Assembly (NCBI GenBank): GCA_910585455.1
Contig: CAJUEL010000015.1
Coordinates: 1-64,000 of the forward strand
DNA: 64,000 bases
From: an uncultured Eisenbergiella sp.
GTDB taxonomy: Bacteria > Bacillota > Clostridia > Lachnospirales > Lachnospiraceae
Direction: 5' to 3'
Each line of letters starts with the position of its first letter. Positions within the stretch are counted from its first letter, which is position 1. Positions 35,009 to 43,279 of this stretch are shown in pieces. A program made the position numbers and the translations under genes. The notes beneath the pieces were generated by a model. The model saw only the letters and a program-made list of their open reading frames with translations. It did no database searches and was not told the DNA's origin.

Positions 35009-35032
35009 TTTCGTAGAATATGGCATTCTACG
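35009..35032. repeat. right inverted repeat / recombination site, also an intrinsic terminator
   Basis: TTT followed by CGTAGAAT, ATGGC and ATTCTACG; mate of 33583-33606 in inverse orientation. The 8-bp stem is followed directly by T6 (35033-35038), so on the plus strand it forms a rho-independent terminator. The T-run lies outside the repeat and would not move with the segment. Confidence 0.85.
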
Positions 35033-35044
35033 TTTTTTATTTTG

Positions 35045-35080
35045 AAAAGGAGTTCCCGTTACCGGAACTCCTTTTATTAT
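35045..35080. terminator. bidirectional terminator beyond the right repeat
   Basis: AAAAGGAGTTCC and GGAACTCCTTTT form a perfect 12-bp stem around a 7-nt loop, followed by ATTATT. Together with the hairpin of the right repeat it stops rightward transcription from the outward promoter in the present orientation. Confidence 0.8.
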
Positions 35081-35127
35081 TAGGGCAAAATCCTGCCCGG
35101 TTGCCTGTATGAAATCCGGCCATGGAA

Positions 35128-35977
35128 TCAAATGCTGTATTCCAGATATAGCTGCTGTCGCAAGGAAGAATCCGTACATATGCGCAGAATATCTTCCTGG
35201 CGATTATCATGGTTCAGGCATTCAATCAGCATGCACAGACGCTTTTCACCACGTTTCTCTCCACGCTTTTCACCGCGCTTTTCACCGCGCTTCTCACCGC
35301 GCTTCTCTCCACGCTTCTCCCCAATCTCAATTCCTTCTCTTTTTCCCTCTTTCCGGCCTTCCTTCCTGCTGTCCGCCAACATTTCCCGAAATGCAGTACA
35401 CATCCTGTAATCCTCCGTTTCCTCATTATAGTATTTCGCTTTTTTCTTCCTTAAGCTGCTCAGATTCAGCATGACACAGAGCAGATCATACAGCTCCGAG
35501 TCCAGATGCTCCAAGCGTTCCTGATTCTCTGCAAGATACCTCCCCATCGCCACCTTGTCCTCACGCCTTTTTAGCAGGGCGATCAGATCGCGCAGACCTG
35601 TCTGGAAATGCTCCTCCTGCAAATCCTTTGCTGCCCGGCGCATTCTTTCCAACTCAGAAATCTGCGCTCCGATTTCCCATATCGTCATATTCCCTGCACC
35701 GGAAAGGCGTGCAGAAATGCAGAGTATCCTAATTTTCCACTACGATTTTCACAAAATGCGGTGTCCGGCAAAGCAGCTTGAGCACATCCCGCTCCCTCAC
35801 TTTGCTGCGCAATACGCCATCCCGTCCCCGTTTCATCCGCATATAGTTCCGCTGTGCGTCCGCCAGATCCTGCGCAAGAATTTCTCTCTGCCCGTCATAA
35901 ATAGCAACGTTGCAGAATTCCGCAAATATTTCTGTTTTTTCCAGATACTGATTCAATCGATCATTCTTTTTCCCCAT
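35128..35977 (-). pseudogene. degraded Rpn/PD-(D/E)XK family gene
   Basis: The fifth and most decayed member of the tandem array. The N-terminal part (35977-35729; RDVLKLLCRTPHFVKIVVEN) stops at a TAG where intact copies have Gln after VEN. The reading can be followed past the stop (CTPFRCREYD), then a frameshift and a deletion of about 85 codons remove the middle. The C-terminal part (35688-35128) resumes in another frame. That part holds seven GEKR repeats and the ending LYLEYSI. The C-terminal frame keeps its own ATG and could still yield a small protein. Confidence 0.8.
35240..35323 (-). repeat. 12-bp tandem repeat encoding GEKR x7
   Basis: Seven imperfect copies of a 12-bp unit encode Gly-Glu-Lys-Arg repeats within the C-terminal fragment. 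Intact copies have the same region with different numbers of G-x-x-x units, so it is a length-variable linker. Confidence 0.8.
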
Positions 35978-36086
35978 TCATCACCCTCCACATATTCTGA
36001 GGCCTTTCCAGCATCCCGCCTGGCTGCAAAGCATTTCCTCTGCTCCGCAGGCGCTATGACTGCCCATTTGAAATTCCCCTCCGGAT

Positions 36087-37088
36087 TCAGATGCTGTATT
36101 CCAGATACAGCCTTTTTCGCGCCGCAGCATAACGGCTCGCCCGCAGTGCATCCTCCTGCCTTCCATCCTTTATAAGCTTTTCGATCAAAAGTCCCAAACG
36201 CTTCTCTCCCTGCTCCCTGCCATGTCTTTCTCCCATCTCTTGTCCACGTCTTTCTCCTATCTCCCGACCGCGCTTTTCTCCATCCCTAATTAACTCTCTC
36301 ACCGCTGTACACATATCATATTCCTCCCATTCATCATCATACAACTTTTTGTTTTTCGGAAACAGAGAATCCATATCCAGCATCGTACAGATCACATCAT
36401 AAGTATCTGCATCCATATGCCGGAGGCGCTCCTCATTCTCCTCACAGTACTTCTGAAATTCTTCCTTATCCCCGCGCCGTTTCATCAGATCGGTCAGCTC
36501 ACGCAGTCCGGTTTTGAAATTATCCTAGTTCAGGTCCTCCAGACAGACCACGTTCATCTGATAATTCGCCGCCAGCCTTTCAAGCTCCCTGTCCATTCCT
36601 TCCATATCCAGCATGTCCTGCAGCTGGCGGGCTGCCGTCCATTTTCCTTTTCCATGGAAAAATACTACGGTCACGATTGGTATCAGACGGTCGGTTTCTT
36701 TCATTCCGGACAGGTACTCTTCCCCTCCTTTCAGTGTACCTTCCCTTTTCCGCTGTTCCCGCAGACGCCTGACCTGACGGCTGATTTCCAGCAGGTCATA
36801 TTCCCCGCAGCGCAGGGGCATGCAGTAATTCATCCTGTCCTGGTTCTCCACTGCGATTTTGATAAAATGATCTTTCCTGCACAGAAGCTTGATTACATCA
36901 CGGCTCCGGGAGCCGGAAATGCGCTTTCCTTCCCATCTCTTCCTGTTTCCACTGTAATGCTTCTGCGCTTCCGCCAGTTCCTGCGGCGCAATTACTGCCC
37001 TTCCGCCGTAGATACTTCCGTTGCAAAAATCTGCAAATATTTCTGCTTTGTTCAGATACCAGCAAAGTTCGTCGCTTTTTCTTCCCAT
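36087..37088 (-). pseudogene. Rpn family gene split by a nonsense codon (copy A)
   Basis: The frame runs from 37088 through 187 codons that are identical to copy B and nearly identical to copies C and D. A TAG at 36527-36525 replaces the GAG (Glu) of LEDLNEDNF in the intact genes. The C-terminal part continues in frame, and an ATG at 36485 opens a 132-residue frame (MKRRGDKEEF...LYLEYSI). The N-terminal piece retains the nuclease-like block (RSRDVIKLL, IAVENQ). It may be dead, or it may yield separate N- and C-terminal proteins. Confidence 0.8.
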
Positions 37089-37103
37089 TCACGAATCCCC
37101 TGA

Positions 37104-38093
37104 TTATAATCCGTATTCCAGATACAGCCTTTTACGCGCCGCAGCATAACGGCTCGCCCGCAGTGCATCCTCCTGCCTTCCATCCTTTATAAGCTTTTCC
37201 ATCAAAAGTCCCAGGCGCTTCTCTCCTTGTTCCCAACCGCGCTTCTCTCCTTCTTTTCTTCCTTGCTCCCGACCGCGCTTTTCTCCATCCTTAATCAACT
37301 CTCTCACCGCTGTACACATGTCATATTCCTCCCATTCATCATCATACAACTTTTTGTTTTTCGGAAACAGAGAATCCATATCCAGCATCGTACAGATCAC
37401 ATCATAAGTATCTGCATCCATATGCCGGAGGCGCTCCTCATTCTCCTCACAGTACTTCTGAAATTCTTCCTTATCCCCGCGCCGTTTCATCAGATCGGTC
37501 AGCTCACGCAGTCCGGTTTTGAAATTATCCTAGTTCAGGTCCTCCAGACAGACCACGTTCATCTGATAATTCGCCGCCAGCCTTTCAAGCTCCCTGTCCA
37601 TTCCTTCCATATCCAGCATGTCCTGCAGCTGGCGGGCTGCCGTCCATTTTCCTTTTCCATGGAAAAATACTACGGTCACGATTGGTATCAGACGGTCGGT
37701 TTCTTTCATTCCGGACAGGTACTCTTCCCCTCCTTTCAGTGTACCTTCCCTTTTCCGCTGTTCCCGCAGACGCCTGACCTGACGGCTGATTTCCAGCAGG
37801 TCATATTCCCCGCAGCGCAGGGGCATGCAGTAATTCATCCTGTCCTGGTTCTCCACTGCGATTTTGATAAAATGATCTTTCCTGCACAGAAGCTTGATTA
37901 CATCACGGCTCCGGGAGCCGGAAATGCGCTTTCCTTCCCATCTCTTCCTGTTTCCACTGTAATGCTTCTGCGCTTCCGCCAGTTCCTGCGGCGCAATTAC
38001 TGCCCTTCCGCCGTAGATACTTCCGTTGCAAAAATCTGCAAATATTTCTGCTTTGTTCAGATACCAGCAAAGTTCGTCGCTTTTTCTTCCCAT
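37104..38093 (-). pseudogene. Rpn family gene split by the same nonsense codon (copy B)
   Basis: Same structure as copy A: 187 codons to a TAG at 37532-37530, then an in-frame C-terminal part with an ATG at 37490 (128 residues, ending LYLEYGL). The nonsense change is at the same codon as in copy A, so copies A and B arose by duplication or gene conversion after that mutation. Only the Arg/Gly/Glu/Gln linker differs in length and order. 15 nt separate it from copy A and from copy C. Confidence 0.8.
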
Positions 38094-38108
38094 TCACGAA
38101 TCCCCTGA

Positions 38109-39170
38109 TTATAATCCGTATTCCAGATACAGCCTTTTACGCGCCGCAGCATAACGGCTCGCCCGCAGTGCATCCTCCTGCCTTCCATCCTTTATAAGCT
38201 TTTCCATCAAAAGTCCCAGACGCTTCTCTCCCTGCTCCCTGCCACGTCTTTCTCCATGCTTTTCGCCTTGCTCCCGCCCACGCTTCTCTCCTTCTTTTTT
38301 ACCTTGTTCCCAGCCACGCCTCTCTCCTTCTTTTCTTCCTTGTTCCCGGCCACGCATTTCTCCATCCTCAATCAATTCTCTCATCGCTGTACACATATCA
38401 TATTCCTCCCGTTCATCATCATATAAATTCCCGCTTTGGGGAAACAGAGAATCTATATCCAGCATCGTACAGATCACATCATAGGTATCCGCATCCATAT
38501 GCCGGAGACGCTCCTCGTTCTCCGCACAGTACTTCTGAAACTCTTCCTTATCCCCGCGCCGTTTCATCAGGCCGATCAGCTCACGCAGTCCGTTTTTGAA
38601 ATTATCCTCGTTCAGGTCCTCCAGACAGACCACGTTCATCTGATAATTCGCCGTCAGCTTTTCAAGCTCTCTGTCCATCCCTTCCATATCCAGCATGTCC
38701 CGCAGCTGGCGGGCTGCCGTCCATTTTCCTTTTCCATGGAAAAATACTACGGTCACGATTGGTATCAGACGGTCGGTTTCTTTCATTCCGGACAGGTACT
38801 CTTCCCCTCCTTTCAGTGTACCTTCCCTTTTCCGCTGTTCCCGCAGACGCCTGACCTGACGGCTGATTTCCAGCAGGTCATATTCCCCGCAGCGCAGGGG
38901 CATGCAGTAATTCATCCTGTCCTGGTTCTCCACTGCGATTTTGATAAAATGATCTTTCCTGCACAGAAGCTTGATTACATCACGGCTCCGGGAGCCGGAA
39001 ATGCGCTTTCCTTCCCATCTCTTCCTGTTTCCACTGTAATGCTTCTGCGCTTCCGCCAGTTCCTGCGGCGCAATTACTGCCCTTCCGCCGTAGATACTTC
39101 CGTTGCAAAAATCTGCAAATATTTCTGCTTTGTTCAGATACCAGCAAAGTTCGTCGCTTTTTCTTCCCAT
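38109..39170 (-). CDS. Rpn family PD-(D/E)XK nuclease/putative transposase (intact copy C)
   Basis: 353 residues. The N-terminal two-thirds hold the PD-(D/E)XK-like features of the family (SRSRDVIKLLCRKDHFIKIAVENQ near 57-80, then MPLRCGEYDLLEISRQ; VTVVFFHGKGKW near 130). The Rpn proteins of E. coli are DNA endonucleases linked to recombination and phage defence. A charged linker (about 275-325: REQGRKEGERRGWEQGKKEG repeats) precedes a conserved helical end (RLGLLMEKLIKDGRQEDALRAS). AGGGGA lies seven nt before the start. It is the third gene of a leftward tandem array. Confidence 0.85.
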   Translation of the reverse strand: MGRKSDELCWYLNKAEIFADFCNGSIYGGRAVIAPQELAEAQKHYSGNRKRWEGKRISGSRSRDVIKLLCRKDHFIKIAVENQDRMNYCMPLRCGEYDLLEISRQVRRLREQRKREGTLKGGEEYLSGMKETDRLIPIVTVVFFHGKGKWTAARQLRDMLDMEGMDRELEKLTANYQMNVVCLEDLNEDNFKNGLRELIGLMKRRGDKEEFQKYCAENEERLRHMDADTYDVICTMLDIDSLFPQSGNLYDDEREEYDMCTAMRELIEDGEMRGREQGRKEGERRGWEQGKKEGEKRGREQGEKHGERRGREQGEKRLGLLMEKLIKDGRQEDALRASRYAAARKRLYLEYGL

Positions 39171-39185
39171 TCACGAATCCCCTGA

Positions 39186-40163
39186 TTATAATCCGTATTC
39201 CAGATACAGCCTTTTACGCGCCGCAGCATAACGGCTCGCCCGCAGTGCATCCTCCTGCCTTCCATCCTTTATAAGCTTTTCCATCAAAAGTCCCAGGCGT
39301 TTCTCTCCTTGCTCCCTGCCACGTTTCTCACCACGTTTTTCGCCAATCTTTTCCCCATCTTTGATCAGTTCTCTCACCGCTGTACACATATCATATTCCT
39401 CCTGTTCATCATCACATGAATCTTCTTTTTTCTGAAAAAAAGAATCCATATCCAGCATCGTACAGATCACATCATAGGTATCCGCATCCATATGCCGGAG
39501 GCGCTCTTCATTCTCCTCACAGTACTTCTGAAACTCTTCCTTATCCCCGCGCCGTTTCATCAGACCGATCAGCTCACGCAGTCCGGTTTTGAAATCATCC
39601 TCGTTCAGGTCCTCCAGACAGACCACGTTCATCTGATAATTCATCATCAGCCTTTCAAGCTCTCTGTCCATCCCTTCCATATCCAGCATGTCCCGCAGCT
39701 GGCGGGCTGCCGTCCATTTTCCTTTTCCATGGAAAAATACTACGGTCACGATTGGTATCAGACGGTCGGTTTCTTTCATTCCGGACAGGTACTCTTCCCC
39801 TCCTTTCAGTGTACCTTCCCTTTTCCGCTGTTCCCGCAGACGCCTGACCTGACGGCTGATTTCCAGCAGGTCATATTCCCCGCAGCGCAGGGGCATGCAG
39901 TAATTCATCCTGTCCTGGTTCTCCACTGCGATTTTGATAAAATGATCTTTCCTGCACAGAAGCTTGATTACATCACGGCTCCGGGAGCCGGAAATGCGCT
40001 TTCCTTCCCATCTCTTCCTGTTTCCACTGTAATGCTTCTGCGCTTCCGCCAGTTCCTGCGGCGCAATTACTGCCCTTCCGCCGTAGATACTTCCGTTGCA
40101 AAAATCTGCAAATATTTCTGCTTTGTTCAGATACCAGCAAAGTTCGTTGTTTTTTCTTCCCAT
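39186..40163 (-). CDS. Rpn family PD-(D/E)XK nuclease/putative transposase (intact copy D, first of array)
   Basis: 325 residues from ATG 40163, six nt after GGAGGG; 12 more upstream codons are open but lack a ribosome site. Nearly identical to copy C over the first 200 residues, with the same nuclease block. The linker is shorter (GEKIGEKRGEKRGREQGEKR). It is the first gene in the direction of transcription, and its 5' flank differs from the 15-nt spacers between the other copies, so it probably marks the original locus. Confidence 0.85.
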   Translation of the reverse strand: MGRKNNELCWYLNKAEIFADFCNGSIYGGRAVIAPQELAEAQKHYSGNRKRWEGKRISGSRSRDVIKLLCRKDHFIKIAVENQDRMNYCMPLRCGEYDLLEISRQVRRLREQRKREGTLKGGEEYLSGMKETDRLIPIVTVVFFHGKGKWTAARQLRDMLDMEGMDRELERLMMNYQMNVVCLEDLNEDDFKTGLRELIGLMKRRGDKEEFQKYCEENEERLRHMDADTYDVICTMLDMDSFFQKKEDSCDDEQEEYDMCTAVRELIKDGEKIGEKRGEKRGREQGEKRLGLLMEKLIKDGRQEDALRASRYAAARKRLYLEYGL

Positions 40164-40408
40164 CCATTGCCCTCCGTTATGTAATTTTCCTGAAATCATT
40201 TGGAAATACAGGGCGATATGCCTGATAAAATATGGAATCAGATAAATGCCGCCTCTGCCAGCATTTTCTGATATAGAATTTCCAAAAATTCAGATTCCTT
40301 CTGCTTTCCGCAGATGATATTTGTATTATAGCAGATTTCCGGGGGAGATGGCAATATGAAAATTTGCGTTAGGATGTGGAGAGAGGGTTTTTGGTTGGCT
40401 ATGCGGAC

Positions 40409-40632
40409 GGTTTTGAAGGGGGATGGGAGAGCGGCGGGACAGACGGCGGAGGGGACACCATGCATTTCCAAGGGACGCTTTCGCTCGAAAAACGCGTAGC
40501 AGTACATAAGGCTGCACAAAACGCAGCCTAAGTACTGACGTGTTTTTAACGCCCTTGGAGAATGCATGGTGTCCCGCTCCGCCTGCTGTCTGCCGCCGTC
40601 TGTCTCGCGCCCTCCCATCCCCCTTCAAAACC
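40409..40632. repeat. 224-bp long-hairpin element, family B copy 1
   Basis: GGTTTTGAAGGGGGATGGGA at the left pairs with TCCCATCCCCCTTCAAAACC at the right. The arms remain complementary inward with small gaps. The core (about 40465-40555) contains GAAAAACGC, CAGTAC, AAGGCTGC / GCAGCCT, AGTACTG and CGTGTTTTT. The core matches the element at 48.66-48.80 kb while the outer arms are unrelated. It occupies most of the 770-nt gap upstream of the Rpn array; no gene is credible there. Confidence 0.75.
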
Positions 40633-40717
40633 TGTTACATGGAAAAAAACCTTTTTATCAGTCAAATCAAAAATGTCTTCCATATATTTTCAAAATTCAA
40701 TTTCTATATGTTGAAAA

Positions 40718-40745
40718 CGGGATTAGCTAAATTATGCTAATCCCG
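40718..40745 (-). terminator. terminator-like hairpin
   Basis: CGGGATTAGC and GCTAATCCCG form a perfect 10-bp stem with an 8-nt loop. On the minus strand TTTTC follows directly, so it suits the leftward secreted-protein gene about 190 nt away. Confidence 0.6.
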
Positions 40746-40934
40746 TAAATGGTTCTTTACAGAAATTCTCCTTTCAGTATTTATTTGGAAGACATGTGAA
40801 ATAAGCCATCACCATTCGTTCACTCATTATTCTCTGGCGAACACTATTCATCATATTCTCAATCACAAGAATATCCAAAATGTTTTCCATTTGTAATTTT
40901 ATCAATGAGTTACCGAACCGATAGCACCCATAAA

Positions 40935-41342
40935 TTAGTTGTATATCACTTCTCTTGTAGACTCCTTCAAAGTCCTTTCTTCACTCCCAAATTTCGCATA
41001 ATGCGTACAGCTAGCTCGATAAGTTTTCCCTTTTGTTGCATTTCTATAAACTGCTGTTCCTCCATAATAATTGGCATTTTTATTTGAACCGCCTGTAATA
41101 TAAATCTTTTTCCATTCAGATCCATTCTTTTCTTCTAATAAAATGTCTTTACAGCCAATTTCATCTGCATTTGGAGATGAATTTTCACTAAAAGATATTC
41201 TGATACCTTCTTCCTCACAACTAATTGAAAGAGTACACGTTGACAAAACGCCTGAACTGGCAGCACTGGCTTGCAAAGTCATCCCAGTCAATAAAATGAA
41301 CACTAAAAACAAAGCTATTCCTTTTTTCAATTGTCTAACCAA
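40935..41342 (-). CDS. small secreted protein
   Basis: 135 residues; family not recognised with certainty. Residues 1-28 are a signal peptide (GIALFLVFILLTGMTLQASA). The mature part of about 107 residues is polar and beta-rich (STCTLSISCEEEGIRISFSE, NYYGGTAVYRNATKGKTYRAS) with four Cys residues. Such small exported proteins are frequent in Lachnospiraceae. No partner gene is evident. Confidence 0.7.
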   Translation of the reverse strand: MVRQLKKGIALFLVFILLTGMTLQASAASSGVLSTCTLSISCEEEGIRISFSENSSPNADEIGCKDILLEEKNGSEWKKIYITGGSNKNANYYGGTAVYRNATKGKTYRASCTHYAKFGSEERTLKESTREVIYN

Positions 41343-41410
41343 TATTTCCGCAAAGAACTAACATGTCTTCACACGTTTATTCTTTGACATATCTATCTGG
41401 TTACAAAACA

Positions 41411-41450
41411 AAAAAAGAACATCCACACTAAATGTGAATGTTCCTTTTTT
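41411..41450 (-). terminator. rho-independent terminator after the anti-sigma gene
   Basis: GAACATCCACA and TGTGAATGTTC form an 11-bp stem with one mismatch, flanked by A6 and T6 on either side, 10 nt beyond the stop of the leftward gene. It could work in both directions. Confidence 0.85.
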
Positions 41451-41459
41451 CAATTTTCT

Positions 41460-42569
41460 TTATTGCATTTTATTTACAATATCTCTTAATACATTCCAAT
41501 CTACCCATTCAACAGTATAAACACATGGTCTAATATCCCATAAAGCTACATATCTTTTATCAAACTTATAGTATTTTACACCTCCATTCTCATACAAAAA
41601 AATCCATTTATCATCAACTGAAATCTTCAAATCAGCATAATTATTGCTAAAATCTTGCACTATGACTGACAGATAGTTAAATTCATTATCACTATATATT
41701 CCTTTGTATAAAATATAGTTTCCTGTATCGTGCCCAAAAAGCTCCTCCAACTCCACCCCCTCCGGAATATAAGTCGGCACCAATATCTCACTGTTTTCTT
41801 CCTTCACCTGATCCCACGAATCATAATAGACGATATCATTATTCTCCTGATCCATAGTCTCCATTTCCATTTCATTTCCAGTCACGATCATGCGGATGCT
41901 GTTATAGCCATCCTGGACCGTTTCGAAAAAGGATTTTTGTTGTACGGCGCTGCCTCCGGTGGTGAACACGGCTCCCATCACCACCACGATGATGCATGCC
42001 ACGGCTATTTTCGCCCAGACTCCTGTAAAGAAACGCACGCGGCTTTTCTTATTCTCCTTCATGCCAGCGGACATCTCTGTATCCACGTCCTCCGAATAAC
42101 ATCCGGTAGTAGAAACGGCAGCGGATCCTCCGTTCAAGGTCTGGGTCAACCCGTTTTTTCTCGTACCAAATTCCCGCTCCTTTGCAAGGAGCTTCCTGAC
42201 AAGCTCCGGGTCGAGCCCCAGCTCCGCAGAGTTTTCCAGCTCCTCTAAGCGGATTGGATCGTTTTCCTCTGTAAATGGTACCGACGGTGTTGCATCCTTT
42301 TTGGCAATGTCCGCATCCGTGAGCTTATATCGCTCCTTAAACCGCTCAAAGGCCTGGTCGGACTTATCGCCGGCACTGGGGCCCTTTCCATATTTCTCCA
42401 GCCGTTTTTGCACCGCTTCCGGCCACGGATCGAGCTCTTCCAACAGATTTAAAATTGCTTCAACCTCTTTTGTATTATACTCGTCGCTCGGCGCCAGGAA
42501 AGTGTGCCAGTCAAGTCTCTCGTACAATTCCTCTATCAGCTTTTCATTGCGTGGGTCTTTTTTGTCCAT
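41460..42569 (-). CDS. putative anti-sigma factor (DUF4367-like) membrane protein
   Basis: 369 residues. The N-terminal 180 residues are cytoplasmic and charged, and one membrane helix (VWAKIAVACIIVVVMGAVF, about 187-206) follows. The C-terminal extracytoplasmic part (about 255-369) resembles DUF4367 domains (ILVPTYIPEGVELEELF, YLSVIVQDF). It starts 19 nt after the ECF sigma gene, the classic sigma/anti-sigma order. It probably holds the sigma factor at the membrane until a surface signal arrives. Confidence 0.8.
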   Translation of the reverse strand: MDKKDPRNEKLIEELYERLDWHTFLAPSDEYNTKEVEAILNLLEELDPWPEAVQKRLEKYGKGPSAGDKSDQAFERFKERYKLTDADIAKKDATPSVPFTEENDPIRLEELENSAELGLDPELVRKLLAKEREFGTRKNGLTQTLNGGSAAVSTTGCYSEDVDTEMSAGMKENKKSRVRFFTGVWAKIAVACIIVVVMGAVFTTGGSAVQQKSFFETVQDGYNSIRMIVTGNEMEMETMDQENNDIVYYDSWDQVKEENSEILVPTYIPEGVELEELFGHDTGNYILYKGIYSDNEFNYLSVIVQDFSNNYADLKISVDDKWIFLYENGGVKYYKFDKRYVALWDIRPCVYTVEWVDWNVLRDIVNKMQ

Positions 42570-42588
42570 TCCCGTTGTTCCCTTCTCT

Positions 42589-43146
42589 TCAAAGCAGACC
42601 TGTTTTCCTGATGCAAATGCTAAAAAGCAAAAGAACCAGAATCTTTAAGCTGTTTTTCAGTTTTTGCTTCATTCTGACAATTCGGATTTTAAAACAGGCC
42701 TCCGATATGCCAAGTTTTTTTGCAAGCTCCTGAGCCGTATAGCCAAATTCATAGTAGTACCGAAGCGTCTGCAGCTCGCTGGCGGATATGACCTTTTCTA
42801 CAGAGGCGTACAGCTCTGTCATGGCATACTCATCTGTCTCATCCGGTATTTCAGCCAGGAAAGCGGAATTTTCCAGCGTATCCTGCTCCTCCAGATAAAC
42901 CCGGCTCTGCTTTTCAAACCACTTGCACAGCTTATTCCTCGCCACCACCATAAGATAACCTGCCATATTCGGATGTTCTTTGACATCATCCCATTTTTCA
43001 TAGGCGACCAAAAACACATCCTGCGTCAGGTCCTCCACCACCATCGTATTGCTGCGGACCGTTCTTTTTACATAATTATATACCCTTTGGTATTCTTTTT
43101 CATACATTTCTTCATAAGTGTCGTATGAAACTTCTCTTTTCTCCAT
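42589..43146 (-). CDS. ECF RNA polymerase sigma factor
   Basis: 185 residues from ATG 43146 (GGAAGG seven nt upstream). Region 2 is clear (YQRVYNYVKRTV, VVEDLTQDVFLVAYEKWDD, NMAGYLMVVARNKLCKWFEKQ). Region 4 is a helix-turn-helix (LRYYYEFGYTAQELAKKLGISEACFKIRIVRMKQKLK). The last 20 residues are hydrophobic (ILVLLLFSICI), unusual for a sigma factor, and might help tether it near its membrane partner. Co-transcribed with the anti-sigma gene; the regulon is unknown. Confidence 0.9.
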   Translation of the reverse strand: MEKREVSYDTYEEMYEKEYQRVYNYVKRTVRSNTMVVEDLTQDVFLVAYEKWDDVKEHPNMAGYLMVVARNKLCKWFEKQSRVYLEEQDTLENSAFLAEIPDETDEYAMTELYASVEKVISASELQTLRYYYEFGYTAQELAKKLGISEACFKIRIVRMKQKLKNSLKILVLLLFSICIRKTGLL

Positions 43147-43279
43147 AACGTGCCTTCCCCCACCCGCATCATGGCTATCAATAAAGCAGGGCAAGGCATC
43201 TTCGCAACTGCTTTGCGGCTATTTGCAAAAATATTCTAACGGTCATCTTTTGCTTTATCAAACTGTTCTGGCTCCAATA

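Larger units (their letters stand above)
33583..35032. mobile_element. putative invertible DNA segment (phase-variation switch) carrying its own recombinase
   Basis: 1,450 bp bounded by 24-bp inverted repeats with one mismatch, containing a tyrosine recombinase gene and a near-consensus promoter that points out through the right repeat. The layout parallels the Salmonella Hin segment, but with a tyrosine recombinase. In the present orientation the promoter faces terminators. After inversion it would face the genes at 33509 and 32910. Inversion itself is inferred from architecture, not observed. Confidence 0.8.

Noticed and set aside
33583..35032. Prophage or integrative element based on the integrase
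   Set aside because: No phage, relaxase, excisionase or tRNA gene is near, and the flanking repeats are inverted, not direct as attL/attR would be.
35240..35323. CRISPR-like short tandem repeats
   Set aside because: Units of 12 bp without spacers, fully explained as codons for GEKR.
37903..38097. 64-residue frame repeated at the start of each Rpn copy (MNGKKKRRTLL)
   Set aside because: Overlapping frame one base off the Rpn start; it repeats only because the Rpn genes are duplicated, and no independent evidence supports translation.
40238..40618. 126-residue minus-strand open frame
   Set aside because: Mostly lies in a hairpin element, has no ribosome site and no protein-like composition.
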